The position numbers and the translations under genes were made by a program. This document shows, piece by piece, positions 28,765 to 34,773 of a stretch of DNA of 34,773 nt. The stretch is taken from positions 1 through 34,773 of the forward strand of contig NZ_JAQIVI010000178.1 of assembly GCF_028618695.1 (NCBI RefSeq). Reading direction: 5' to 3'. Within the stretch, counting starts at the first letter, position 1. Each line of letters begins with the position of its first letter. The notes beneath the pieces are model-generated. The model ran no database searches. It was not told the origin of the DNA and was given only the letters and a program-made list of their open reading frames with translations. Source of the DNA: Natrinema soli. GTDB lineage: Archaea; Halobacteriota; Halobacteria; Halobacteriales; Natrialbaceae.

Positions 28765-29394
28765 ATGGCCGCGACGACTTCGGGAGTGACAGCGCTTCTC
28801 TTCGGCGTGGGACTACTGGCCGGTGTGACCCTCGTCGTGGGGCTCCTCGTCAGCATTCGCAGTCCGACGCGACGTTTCTGGCCGCATGGCAAGCGTGACT
28901 GGACGTTCTGGGTCAGTTGGACGGCCTGGTTGGTCTACTTCGGGAGTCTCCTCGGCGTGACATATCTCGACTGGTGGAGTTGGTACCAGCCACCGACGCT
29001 CGTCCAGGGGGTCAGTCTCCTGCTAGTGCTCGCTGGGGCCGTGTTCGCCACCTGGGCCCTGTGGCGACTCGGGTTTTGGGAAAGTAGCGGTCTCGAGGGG
29101 CACCTGAATACCGAGGGACCGTACCGGTATTCGCGCAATCCGCAGTACGTCGGATACGTCGCCATGCTCGGAGGGGGTGCTGTCCTCGCCGGGTCGTGGA
29201 TGGCAGCTGTCCTCGCTCTCGTCGGCATCGTCTGGTTTCTGCTCGCCCCACTCGCCGAAGAACCGTGGCTCAGCGAGCAGTACGGAGACGCCTACGAGGA
29301 GTATCGCAGATCGGTGCCGCGGTTCCTCGGCCGAACACACCGTGAACCGTCGCGGCAGGGAAAGACCGACCGATCGAAGGGAGAGAACTCATGA
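28765..29394 (+). CDS. Isoprenylcysteine-methyltransferase-like membrane protein, copy 2
   Basis: The protein has 209 residues with four to five membrane helices. The methyltransferase signature is intact: TEGPYRYSRNPQYVGYVAML, then EEPWLSEQYGDAYEEYRRSVPRFL. Asn replaces the His seen in copy 1 (RNPQY against RHPQY), which is common in the PEMT/NnrU side of the family. The stop overlaps the ATG of the next gene by 4 bases. The context (SRPBCC, ABC1 kinase, SAM methyltransferase) suggests modification of a quinone or membrane lipid. Confidence 0.78.
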   Translation: MAATTSGVTALLFGVGLLAGVTLVVGLLVSIRSPTRRFWPHGKRDWTFWVSWTAWLVYFGSLLGVTYLDWWSWYQPPTLVQGVSLLLVLAGAVFATWALWRLGFWESSGLEGHLNTEGPYRYSRNPQYVGYVAMLGGGAVLAGSWMAAVLALVGIVWFLLAPLAEEPWLSEQYGDAYEEYRRSVPRFLGRTHREPSRQGKTDRSKGENS

Positions 29395-30779
29395 CACGAC
29401 GCACGATCACCGTTGACCTTCCCGGCGGAGGGGATCAAACGACCGAATTCGCCTACGACGGCGAATGTCCAGTTGACCCATCCTTCCTCCGGATCGAACA
29501 CGCGGAAACGACCGTCGAGCTACAGATAGGGGCGGAGACGTTCTTCGATGCATTCACGCGATTTGCGCAGTACGATCGGTGGGCACCCGACGTTCAGGGA
29601 TCCGCTCACTGGTTGACCGTTGAAGAGGGTGGCGTCGGGTCGAGATTCATCGCGTACGACAAACCAGGGACGACTCATCTTGCCCACTACGGCGAAGTGG
29701 TCGACGTAGAGCGACCGACCCACTTCGAGTGGCGAGCGCCGTTCAGCGAGTGGCAACGAGCATACCTCGGGACGGAACTCGAGTGCGAAGAGATGGACCA
29801 AGAGACGACATCCGTCACGGAGACGTTATATTTCGACGTCAGAGAGGAGCACCTTCCCGTCCTTGCGGGGTTCACCAGCACGGCCAGTCTCCAAGAGGAG
29901 CGCATCGAAACGTTCCTCGAGACGCGTCTCAGGGGCCTCGACGCACTTCTCAAAGAGGACGACATCCCAGACGACGAACGGTCGTTCCTCTTCACGGAAG
30001 AGCGGACTGTGGCCACAGATTGGGCCGGGCGAATTTCAGGCGGCGAGTGGGTTCGCGTGCTCTATGCCGACGGTGAGGTTGACTTTGACGCTCCCGCCGA
30101 CGAGGTGTTCAATGCCTTCTCCCGGTTCGCACGCTACGCTGACTGGACGCGCGATATCCACGTCGGCTGCGAGTGGCTCGACGTGAAGGAAGGCGGCGTC
30201 GGATCGCGGTTCCTCATCTGGGAGAAACCCGGCGACCGCCACGTCATGCACTACGGGGTGGTGACCGAGTGCGAGCGGAATCGACGGTTCACGTGGCGGG
30301 CACCGTTCGCGGAGTGGGGGAAAGTCTTCCTCGGAACGTCACTCCGACTCACGCCACGTGCCGACGGCGAGACGACCGCCTACCACGTGCTCTACGTCGA
30401 CCTCCCGGTCGAATATCTCCCGGTCTTCGGTGGCTTCGGCACACTCCCCGGGTTCGATATCGAGTTCGAGACGTTCCACATCTACGAGGAGGCCGACGGA
30501 TTCCAACGACTCATGGAGAACGACGAGTTCACCGAGGAGGACACTTCGTACCTGTTCGACGAAGACGACCAGATCGCTCACGACTGGCCCATGCAAGAGG
30601 GACGTCCGTGGCCCGATCGAGCGCTCACGCTCGAACCAGACCGAACGATCTCCTACGAGGAACTGCTCGTTGAGCTCTCCGAGGTATTCGCCGACGCCCT
30701 CCCGTCGCCAAAGTTCACCCGGGAGTATCGCGACCTGAAGCGACTCTGGACCCACGCCGACCAGGAGGGCGAAGAATGA
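29391..30779 (+). CDS. Tandem SRPBCC-domain protein
   Basis: The protein has 462 residues made of an N-terminal 35-residue segment and two START-like domains (about 36-190 and 220-380) that clearly arose by duplication. Each contains a strand-helix opening (AFTRFAQYDRWAPDVQG and AFSRFARYADWTRDIHV), then VEEGGVGSRF or VKEGGVGSRF, then a buried WRAPF-EW segment (FEWRAPFSEW, FTWRAPFAEW). The C-terminal 80 residues are helical and charged. It resembles coenzyme-Q-binding COQ10-like or cyclase proteins that hold hydrophobic molecules. It is overlapped by 4 bases at both ends. The binding of a quinone intermediate is inferred from the neighbouring ABC1 kinase. Confidence 0.75.
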   Translation: MTRRTITVDLPGGGDQTTEFAYDGECPVDPSFLRIEHAETTVELQIGAETFFDAFTRFAQYDRWAPDVQGSAHWLTVEEGGVGSRFIAYDKPGTTHLAHYGEVVDVERPTHFEWRAPFSEWQRAYLGTELECEEMDQETTSVTETLYFDVREEHLPVLAGFTSTASLQEERIETFLETRLRGLDALLKEDDIPDDERSFLFTEERTVATDWAGRISGGEWVRVLYADGEVDFDAPADEVFNAFSRFARYADWTRDIHVGCEWLDVKEGGVGSRFLIWEKPGDRHVMHYGVVTECERNRRFTWRAPFAEWGKVFLGTSLRLTPRADGETTAYHVLYVDLPVEYLPVFGGFGTLPGFDIEFETFHIYEEADGFQRLMENDEFTEEDTSYLFDEDDQIAHDWPMQEGRPWPDRALTLEPDRTISYEELLVELSEVFADALPSPKFTREYRDLKRLWTHADQEGEE

Positions 30780-32647
30780 TCGGGCGAATCCGCGAAGCAG
30801 TGCGAACCATCGCGCGCTTCATCGAGATTCTCCGCTATACCCTCGCAGCGGCGATCCGGTACAAATTCAATTCGGAACCGCTCCCTGGACATGTCCATCA
30901 CCTCGTCGTCCAGCTAGGGCCGACGTTCATCAAACTCGGTCAGATTGCCTCAACACGCCCGGACCTTGTACCACCTGATGTCTCCGAACGGCTAGAGGAA
31001 CTCCAGGAGAACGTCCCACAATTCCCATACCGAGACGCCCAGGCAATAATCGAATCCGAACTCGGTGACCCACCGGAGGAGCTATTTCGAGAGTTCCCCA
31101 CCGAGCCCATCGCATCGGCATCGTTGAGTCAAGTGTACTTCGCGACGCTAGACGACGGGACAGACGTCGCGGTGAAAGTCCAGCGGCCGGGTATCCGACC
31201 ACGCATGGAGCGGGATCTCCGAATCGTCCGGACTCTCGCCCGGCTGGGTTCCGCACTCCGATTGACGCCACGGCAGCTCCCCGTCACCCAGATCGTCGAC
31301 GAATTCGCCTCGTGGACGCTGAAGGAACTCGACTTCGAGGTCGAAGGGCACAACCTCGAAGAGTTCGGCCGGAATTTCGCGGACTGGGACGACGTGACGT
31401 TCCCCGCGGTCTACTGGAGCCACACGACGAAGCGGGTCCTGACGATGGAGAAGGTCTCGGGGATGCGGCTTGGAGCGGTTCCAGACGCCGTGAGTGAACA
31501 GCGTCGGCATACGCTCGCCCAGCGACTCTCGGAACTGCTCATCAAAATGTTCGTCTCTGACGGCTTCTTCCACGCCGACCTCCATCCGGGAAACATCTTC
31601 TTCCAGCGGGCCGGCAGTATCGCGATCCTCGATGTCGGGATGGTCGGCCGAATGACGACGGCTCAACGAGATCGCTTCCTCGCGTACTGGATCGCCATCA
31701 CGCGCCGACAGCGCGACCGGGCGTTTAACCACCTCGTCGAGATGGCCGAGTCGACCGAGCGGGCCGATATCGCCGCCTACCGCGACCAATACGACGTACT
31801 CCTCGACCGCTTCTACGACAAGGATCTCTCAGAGCGCAGTCTCGCACAGACCTATCTGGAGATCGTCTACGCCGGCGCCGAACACGGCGTCGTCTTTCCC
31901 TCAGAGATGGTCCTACAGGCAAAAGCCGTCGTGACAGCCGAATCGCTGACGCTCGTGCTTGCCCCTGACTACCGATTCAGTGAAGAGATCCGCCCCATCG
32001 TCGCGGAAGAGCTAGCAAAGGAAGCGACGCCCCAGGCTGCGATGGATCGCGCGTGGGGCGAACTCGTCGACTGGATCCTCCTCGGGCAGGGCGGAGTTGG
32101 TGGGGAGGCTCCATCGGCAACTGCACCGGAAGAGACGGCGTTCCGCAGGGAAGCAATTCAAGCGCTCGCTGATGTCTGGACGGACGACATCGATTCGTTG
32201 CTGCAAGACATTCAGGATGACATACCCGAGTACACGTCTGTAGAGTACTGGCGTGACCACCCGGAGCATTACGTTCTCCTCGAAACGGCGCTCGGGTTAC
32301 TCCGGACGTTCGCGACGGAACTGGCACGTCTCGAAGAACGCAGCGACACCGAGAGCGAACCCGACTCTGTGCCCCTGATCGCGGTCGATGACGCGGGTGA
32401 CGTCAAAGAGAAATTGTTGACCGACGAACTAACCCGGATGATCGACACCCTCCAAGACGACACGAGTCGGTACACGTCTGCTGAATTCTGGGACCAAAAC
32501 CACGAGACAAGAGCGACCCTCATCTCGGGATTGACAGCGCTCCGATTACTCCTCGCACGACTGAACCAGAGCGTCGACGCGACGTACGCCCCCAGGTCCA
32601 GCGATAGGACGTACAATTCCTCTGAGACGAGCAATACAGATGACTGA
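30776..32647 (+). CDS. ABC1/UbiB-family atypical kinase, copy 2
   Basis: The protein has 623 residues. The first 450 form an ABC1 kinase: GPTFIKLGQIASTRPDLVP (KxGQ), PIASASLSQVYFA, DVAVKVQRPG (Lys), ELDFEVEGHNLEEF, and FFHADLHPGNIFF with AILDVGMVGR (D-V-G in place of the usual D-F-G). Unlike copy 1 it has no C-terminal membrane helices. Instead residues about 455-620 hold two similar helical units, each with a D-DI-S/DT--YTS-E-W segment (IPEYTSVEYW, TSRYTSAEFW), which I do not recognise. The ATG overlaps the previous stop by 4 bases. It is likely a regulator of isoprenoid quinone or lipid synthesis. Confidence 0.85.
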   Translation: MIGRIREAVRTIARFIEILRYTLAAAIRYKFNSEPLPGHVHHLVVQLGPTFIKLGQIASTRPDLVPPDVSERLEELQENVPQFPYRDAQAIIESELGDPPEELFREFPTEPIASASLSQVYFATLDDGTDVAVKVQRPGIRPRMERDLRIVRTLARLGSALRLTPRQLPVTQIVDEFASWTLKELDFEVEGHNLEEFGRNFADWDDVTFPAVYWSHTTKRVLTMEKVSGMRLGAVPDAVSEQRRHTLAQRLSELLIKMFVSDGFFHADLHPGNIFFQRAGSIAILDVGMVGRMTTAQRDRFLAYWIAITRRQRDRAFNHLVEMAESTERADIAAYRDQYDVLLDRFYDKDLSERSLAQTYLEIVYAGAEHGVVFPSEMVLQAKAVVTAESLTLVLAPDYRFSEEIRPIVAEELAKEATPQAAMDRAWGELVDWILLGQGGVGGEAPSATAPEETAFRREAIQALADVWTDDIDSLLQDIQDDIPEYTSVEYWRDHPEHYVLLETALGLLRTFATELARLEERSDTESEPDSVPLIAVDDAGDVKEKLLTDELTRMIDTLQDDTSRYTSAEFWDQNHETRATLISGLTALRLLLARLNQSVDATYAPRSSDRTYNSSETSNTDD

Positions 32648-32856
32648 GCCTGACCATCCGATTTTCGCACGACTGTACGACCCGGTGATGCGACCAGCAG
32701 AGCGAACCCTTCTCACCGAACACCGCCGGTATCTCGCGGACGAAATCTCCGGGGCAGTTCTGGACCTTGGTGCGGGGACGGGTGCGATGTTTCCGTACTT
32801 TAGAGAAGCTACGGCTGCTGGTGGAGATGTCTCATTGTTCGCGATAGAGCCAGACC
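32640..32856 (+). pseudogene. Truncated class I SAM methyltransferase
   Basis: The start overlaps the ABC1 gene by 8 bases. The first 72 residues look like an intact methyltransferase N-terminus: FARLYDPVMRPAERTLLTEH, then motif I ISGAVLDLGAGTGAMFPYF and motif II acidic end LFAIEPDP. The normal family has about 200 residues. After residue 72 the frame reads Arg/Asp-rich nonsense and runs into the insertion sequence, while a different frame becomes coding-like. The catalytic half is missing, so it cannot be active. The insertion sequence 170 bases on is the likely cause. Confidence 0.75.
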
Positions 32857-32952
32857 CCAGTGAACGTGTTGACCGGCGAGACACCGGCACATTCGCAAGC
32901 GACCGTCGAGGAAGCGAAGGAGTTCGATGCGCCAGAGCACGGTGTAACATAG
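32848..32952 (+). other. Coding-like fragment in a shifted frame
   Basis: A frame +1 relative to the methyltransferase, open from a stop at 32845-32847, reads VNVLTGETPAHSQATVEEAK, FDAPEHGVT and stops at 32950. Its composition is typical of haloarchaeal protein, whereas the methyltransferase frame here is not. It looks like the C-terminal end of another, unrecognised gene joined by deletion. No start is expected. Confidence 0.35.
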
Positions 32953-33022
32953 TAGAAAACTGGTTTATAAAGAAATTACGAGTAGTGTTACAGATAGCGG
33001 ATGGGGAACTGACATCACTGTC

Positions 33023-33053
33023 TCGCTCTTATTCAAAGCTCGGGAATGACCCC
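33023..33053 (+). repeat. Left terminal inverted repeat of the insertion sequence
   Basis: It starts TCGCTCTTATTCAAAGCT, identical to the complement of the right end, and continues with four mismatches to 33053. The transposase stop codon (33029-33031) lies inside it. Confidence 0.85.
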
Positions 33054-34006
33054 AGAGCGAGGCAGTCAACAAGGATTTCGAGAGATGCGCCGACAAGGTT
33101 CAACGAGCGGACGATGCCGAAGGTGTGAGCGGCCTGCTCCAAGCCGTGCTTGGACAGGCCGCGAAACTTCCGTAGCCACGGTTTGACCAACGAAAACAGA
33201 CACTCGACCTGGTTAATGTGGATGCCCTCGGGCGAAACATACGTTTCGTCGTGGACAACGATTTTGTGGTCAAACTCCATTCGTCGGTAGGCTTGGAGAC
33301 CGTCAGTCCAGACCTCTCCCAGCGGCTGGGAGAGGTCTTCCGCCTCCCGCATAACCGGTTCTAGGTCCGTCTCATACTGAATACCAAGCTGGCCGCGAAT
33401 GACTCGCAGCACGTCGCGGCAGGCCGCGACGAGCGTCACTTGGTCTCCGTGGCGTCCTTTCCAGCGTGAGCGACCCGAACGGCTCGATCCGCCGCAGTGA
33501 CGACTGTCACGCGGCGGATCTTGACCTTTGTAGCCTGAGCAAACCGTGCTCGATTCATCGACTTGGGTTGGTCCGTCGATCCTGTGCTGAAATTGTTCCC
33601 AGACGGTCGGGAAGCCGCTCTGCACGGCGGTTTCTACCTCTCGAATCGCGTAATAGACGGTTCCGTACGCTCGATCGAACAACACCGCAATCTGGGAGAT
33701 ACTCAGCAACGTGTTCGCGTAGAGAACGAACGTGAGAAGCATCTCTCCGCTGGAGAGGTGCTTCTCATGAAACGGCGTTCCGTAGGTGTACACCGGCTTG
33801 AAACCACAGCTTCGACAAATTACGCGGTCGGACGAATCCCACGTTTGGATGGTCGGATGGTCACAGTTCGGACAGGTAGTTTGTTCCCAAAACTGCTTGA
33901 GTCGCCGCTCGATGCGAGCATCGAGCGGCTCTGTCTCCAGTTTGATCACTCCGAGATCGACAAGCTGGCGCAGCATCCGTCCAAACGCCGACTCCGACGA
34001 AGACAT
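33029..34006 (-). CDS. IS1595-family transposase
   Basis: The protein has 325 residues. An N-terminal region ends in a zinc ribbon (CPNCDHPTIQTW, then VICRSCGF, about residues 44-67). An HTH-like stretch (SISQIAVLFDRAYGTVYYAI) follows. The catalytic domain has acidic residues in QVDESSTVCSGYKG, EVWTDGLQAYRRM and HINQVECLFSLVKPWLRKF, the ISXO2-like arrangement with Asn-x-x-Glu at the third site. A charged Ser/Arg/Gly insert (SSRSGRSRWKGRHGDQ) is typical of haloarchaeal members. The frame is intact, so it is probably active. The gene contains at least six strong inverted repeats, described separately. Confidence 0.9.
   Translation of the reverse strand: MSSSESAFGRMLRQLVDLGVIKLETEPLDARIERRLKQFWEQTTCPNCDHPTIQTWDSSDRVICRSCGFKPVYTYGTPFHEKHLSSGEMLLTFVLYANTLLSISQIAVLFDRAYGTVYYAIREVETAVQSGFPTVWEQFQHRIDGPTQVDESSTVCSGYKGQDPPRDSRHCGGSSRSGRSRWKGRHGDQVTLVAACRDVLRVIRGQLGIQYETDLEPVMREAEDLSQPLGEVWTDGLQAYRRMEFDHKIVVHDETYVSPEGIHINQVECLFSLVKPWLRKFRGLSKHGLEQAAHTFGIVRSLNLVGASLEILVDCLALGSFPSFE
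33129..33929. repeat. Six strong hairpins inside the transposase gene
   Basis: Stems, with positions: 33129-33144/33148-33162 (15 base pairs, one bulge, loop CGT); AGACCTCTCCCAGC 33310-33323/33325-33338 (14, perfect, 1-base gap); CGTCGCGGC 33412-33420/33423-33431 (9, perfect); 33486-33501/33506-33520 (15, one bulged A, loop GACT); 33733-33748/33752-33767 (15 of 16, loop GCT); GCCGCTCGATGC 33904-33915/33918-33929 (12, perfect). They lie across the whole coding region. Nothing similar was noticed in the neighbouring genes. Confidence 0.85.
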
Positions 34007-34040
34007 ACTTGGCTGATATTACGCACCTCACCGCAACTAT

Positions 34041-34071
34041 GAGGTCGTTCCTCAGCTTTGAATAAGAGCGA
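34041..34071 (-). repeat. Right terminal inverted repeat of the insertion sequence
   Basis: AGCTTTGAATAAGAGCGA (34054-34071) is the exact complement of the left outer end; the inner 13 bases match with four differences. It lies about 35-65 bases before the transposase ATG and may contain its promoter. Confidence 0.85.
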
Positions 34072-34081
34072 CGATTCTTAA

Positions 34082-34108
34082 CCCACAATACATTTCTGTA
34101 GATGTGGG
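34082..34108. repeat. Interrupted dyad just outside the insertion sequence
   Basis: CCCACA (34082-34087), TACA, loop TTTC, TGTA, then TGTGGG (34103-34108) folds as a stem with a small internal loop. It lies 11 bases beyond the right end of the element. It may be a former promoter site or a relic of target DNA. Confidence 0.3.
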
Positions 34109-34198
34109 AACAAATTCGCTTTAAGTAGCCGCACTTCGACGCACAACAACGCCTGATATCTCTGTTTAGACTACCATAATGCTTCTATGATAACCTCC

Positions 34199-34209
34199 AG
34201 TATAGTAAA
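34199..34209 (+). promoter_or_regulatory. TATA box of the AT-rich membrane protein gene
   Basis: AGTATAGTAAA is centred 27 bases before the ATG at 34232, the expected position for a leaderless transcript, and favours that start over the ATG at 34187. Confidence 0.5.
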
Positions 34210-34231
34210 GCAACAAATCACTACAGGGCCT

Positions 34232-34612
34232 ATGGAAGAAGAAAACTCTCTGTTTGCTAATAGTCATACACTTATAAAGTTATCCGCGATAATCGAAGGG
34301 GTTGTCGGAACGTGGATAATAGCAGCCCCTCTCTTTCTTAGCCCCATAGAGAAGGGAGTAACAGGCGATGTCCTTATAGGGGCATTGATAATTATTGCTT
34401 CAGGGTATAATCATCAACGAATCCGGATGCAAATCCCAGTTCATTCTGGTGCAGCAGGTTTTACCTTAATACTGAGTTTGTTTCTTATTTTGAGTTCAGC
34501 TATTAGTGACGTACCTTCGACAATATTATGGAGCACCACTGTAAGCGGACTAATCATCGCCACCATTTCTATCTATCAGCTATACGCCTCAGATTCACTT
34601 TCATCTATTTAA
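34232..34612 (+). CDS. Small four-helix membrane protein (SPW-repeat-like)
   Basis: The protein has 126 residues from the ATG at 34232. A short polar start is followed by four hydrophobic helices (about 15-38, 45-62, 71-92, 98-118). VGTWIIAAPLFLSP, then DVLIGALIIIASGYNH resembles an SPW repeat, in which W-l-l-aP is followed by a Gly-rich helix, but only one clear copy is seen and the S-P-W triplet is not exact. The gene is much more AT-rich, with different codon use, than everything before the insertion sequence, which suggests separate acquisition. The function is unknown. Beyond it, 34613-34773 shows no gene that I can identify. Confidence 0.6.
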   Translation: MEEENSLFANSHTLIKLSAIIEGVVGTWIIAAPLFLSPIEKGVTGDVLIGALIIIASGYNHQRIRMQIPVHSGAAGFTLILSLFLILSSAISDVPSTILWSTTVSGLIIATISIYQLYASDSLSSI

Positions 34613-34773
34613 GACGGGATGTAACAGTGTTCCAGCGTCACCCAAAAGTTCGGTAGGCAAAGGATGTTTCCGCCGAGTAGCCGTACCCAGAGATATGACG
34701 ACGACTGATAGTGATTAAGACGAATCTTTGCCAGTAAGATACGGCCAGATGTTTGGTTCGGTGATTGAGCTCA

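Larger units (their letters stand above)
33023..34071. mobile_element. IS1595-family insertion sequence (ISH4-like)
   Basis: The element is about 1049 bases, bounded by inverted repeats and carrying one transposase gene on the minus strand. Outer 18 bases of each end are identical, and 27 of the first 31 match. The zinc-ribbon plus DDE transposase puts it in IS1595, where haloarchaeal ISH4 is a relative. The eight bases outside the left end (TCACTGTC) and right end (CGATTCTT) do not match, so the target duplication usual for this family is absent. That suggests recombination or deletion after insertion, consistent with the broken methyltransferase next door. Confidence 0.85.

Noticed and set aside
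34613..34773. Minus-strand frame entering from the right edge (ELNHRTKHLAVSYWQRF)
   Set aside because: Too short, with no family pattern; an alternative frame is equally plausible.

Overview
The window reads as haloarchaeal DNA. Most of it is GC-rich, and the proteins are strongly acidic. Several genes sit about 26-32 bases after a TATA-like box with no Shine-Dalgarno site, as expected for leaderless transcripts. The families present are typical of Halobacteria: Tat lipoprotein halocyanin, geranylgeranyl-reductase-like flavoproteins, Lrp-TRASH regulator, DUF7521, DUF7123 and SHOCT proteins. No rRNA, tRNA or CRISPR array was seen. The mixture of metal genes, paralogue pairs, gene fragments and an insertion sequence suggests an accessory region or megaplasmid rather than core chromosome, although a full-length aconitase is present.

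Layout. 1-1.1 kb: decayed area with a SHOCT protein lacking a normal start, the tail of an FRG-domain protein and an orphan reading frame. 1.1-5.3 kb: membrane-anchored winged-helix regulator, a permease carrying two YHS metal modules, a small membrane protein, an SRPBCC protein and a two-domain UspA. 5.3-8.5 kb: HTH regulator with two paralogous small membrane proteins, a divergent halocyanin, a PrsW-like membrane protease and a Tat-signal protein with a stand-alone Lon (S16) proteolytic domain. 8.6-12.8 kb: aconitase, DoxX, and an isoprenylcysteine-methyltransferase-like membrane protein. 13.0-18.8 kb (minus strand): Lrp-TRASH regulator, CopA, small HTH protein, DUF63 membrane protein and a geranylgeranyl-reductase-like protein. 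18.9-25.2 kb (plus strand): CopZ, CopB, a saccharopine-dehydrogenase-like protein, an aspartoacylase-like protein and a second geranylgeranyl-reductase-like protein. 25.4-32.9 kb: TauE/SafE exporter, ABC1 kinase, 47-residue YHS protein, a VIT1/ferritin-like pseudogene, then a tightly overlapping operon of methyltransferase-like membrane protein, tandem SRPBCC protein, second ABC1 kinase and a truncated SAM methyltransferase. 33.0-34.1 kb: an IS1595-family element whose transposase gene is studded with near-perfect hairpins. 34.2-34.6 kb: an AT-rich gene for a small membrane protein.

How the genes may work together. The centre is a copper-handling locus: cytosolic chaperone CopZ, two P1B ATPases of different types (CPC and CPH), a metal-sensing Lrp-TRASH regulator, a halocyanin, and YHS/TRASH metal modules in three other contexts. 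Around it are genes that could alter membrane lipids or quinones (two GGR-like proteins, two ICMT-like proteins, two ABC1 kinases, SRPBCC proteins, DoxX). Three arrangements are worth testing as undescribed systems: the overlap-coupled copB/saccharopine-dehydrogenase-like/aspartoacylase-like genes, the Tat-targeted Lon domain next to a PrsW-like protease and halocyanin, and the ATGA-coupled ICMT/SRPBCC/ABC1 operon. Functions assigned to these groupings are inference; family assignments come from motifs read directly in the sequence.
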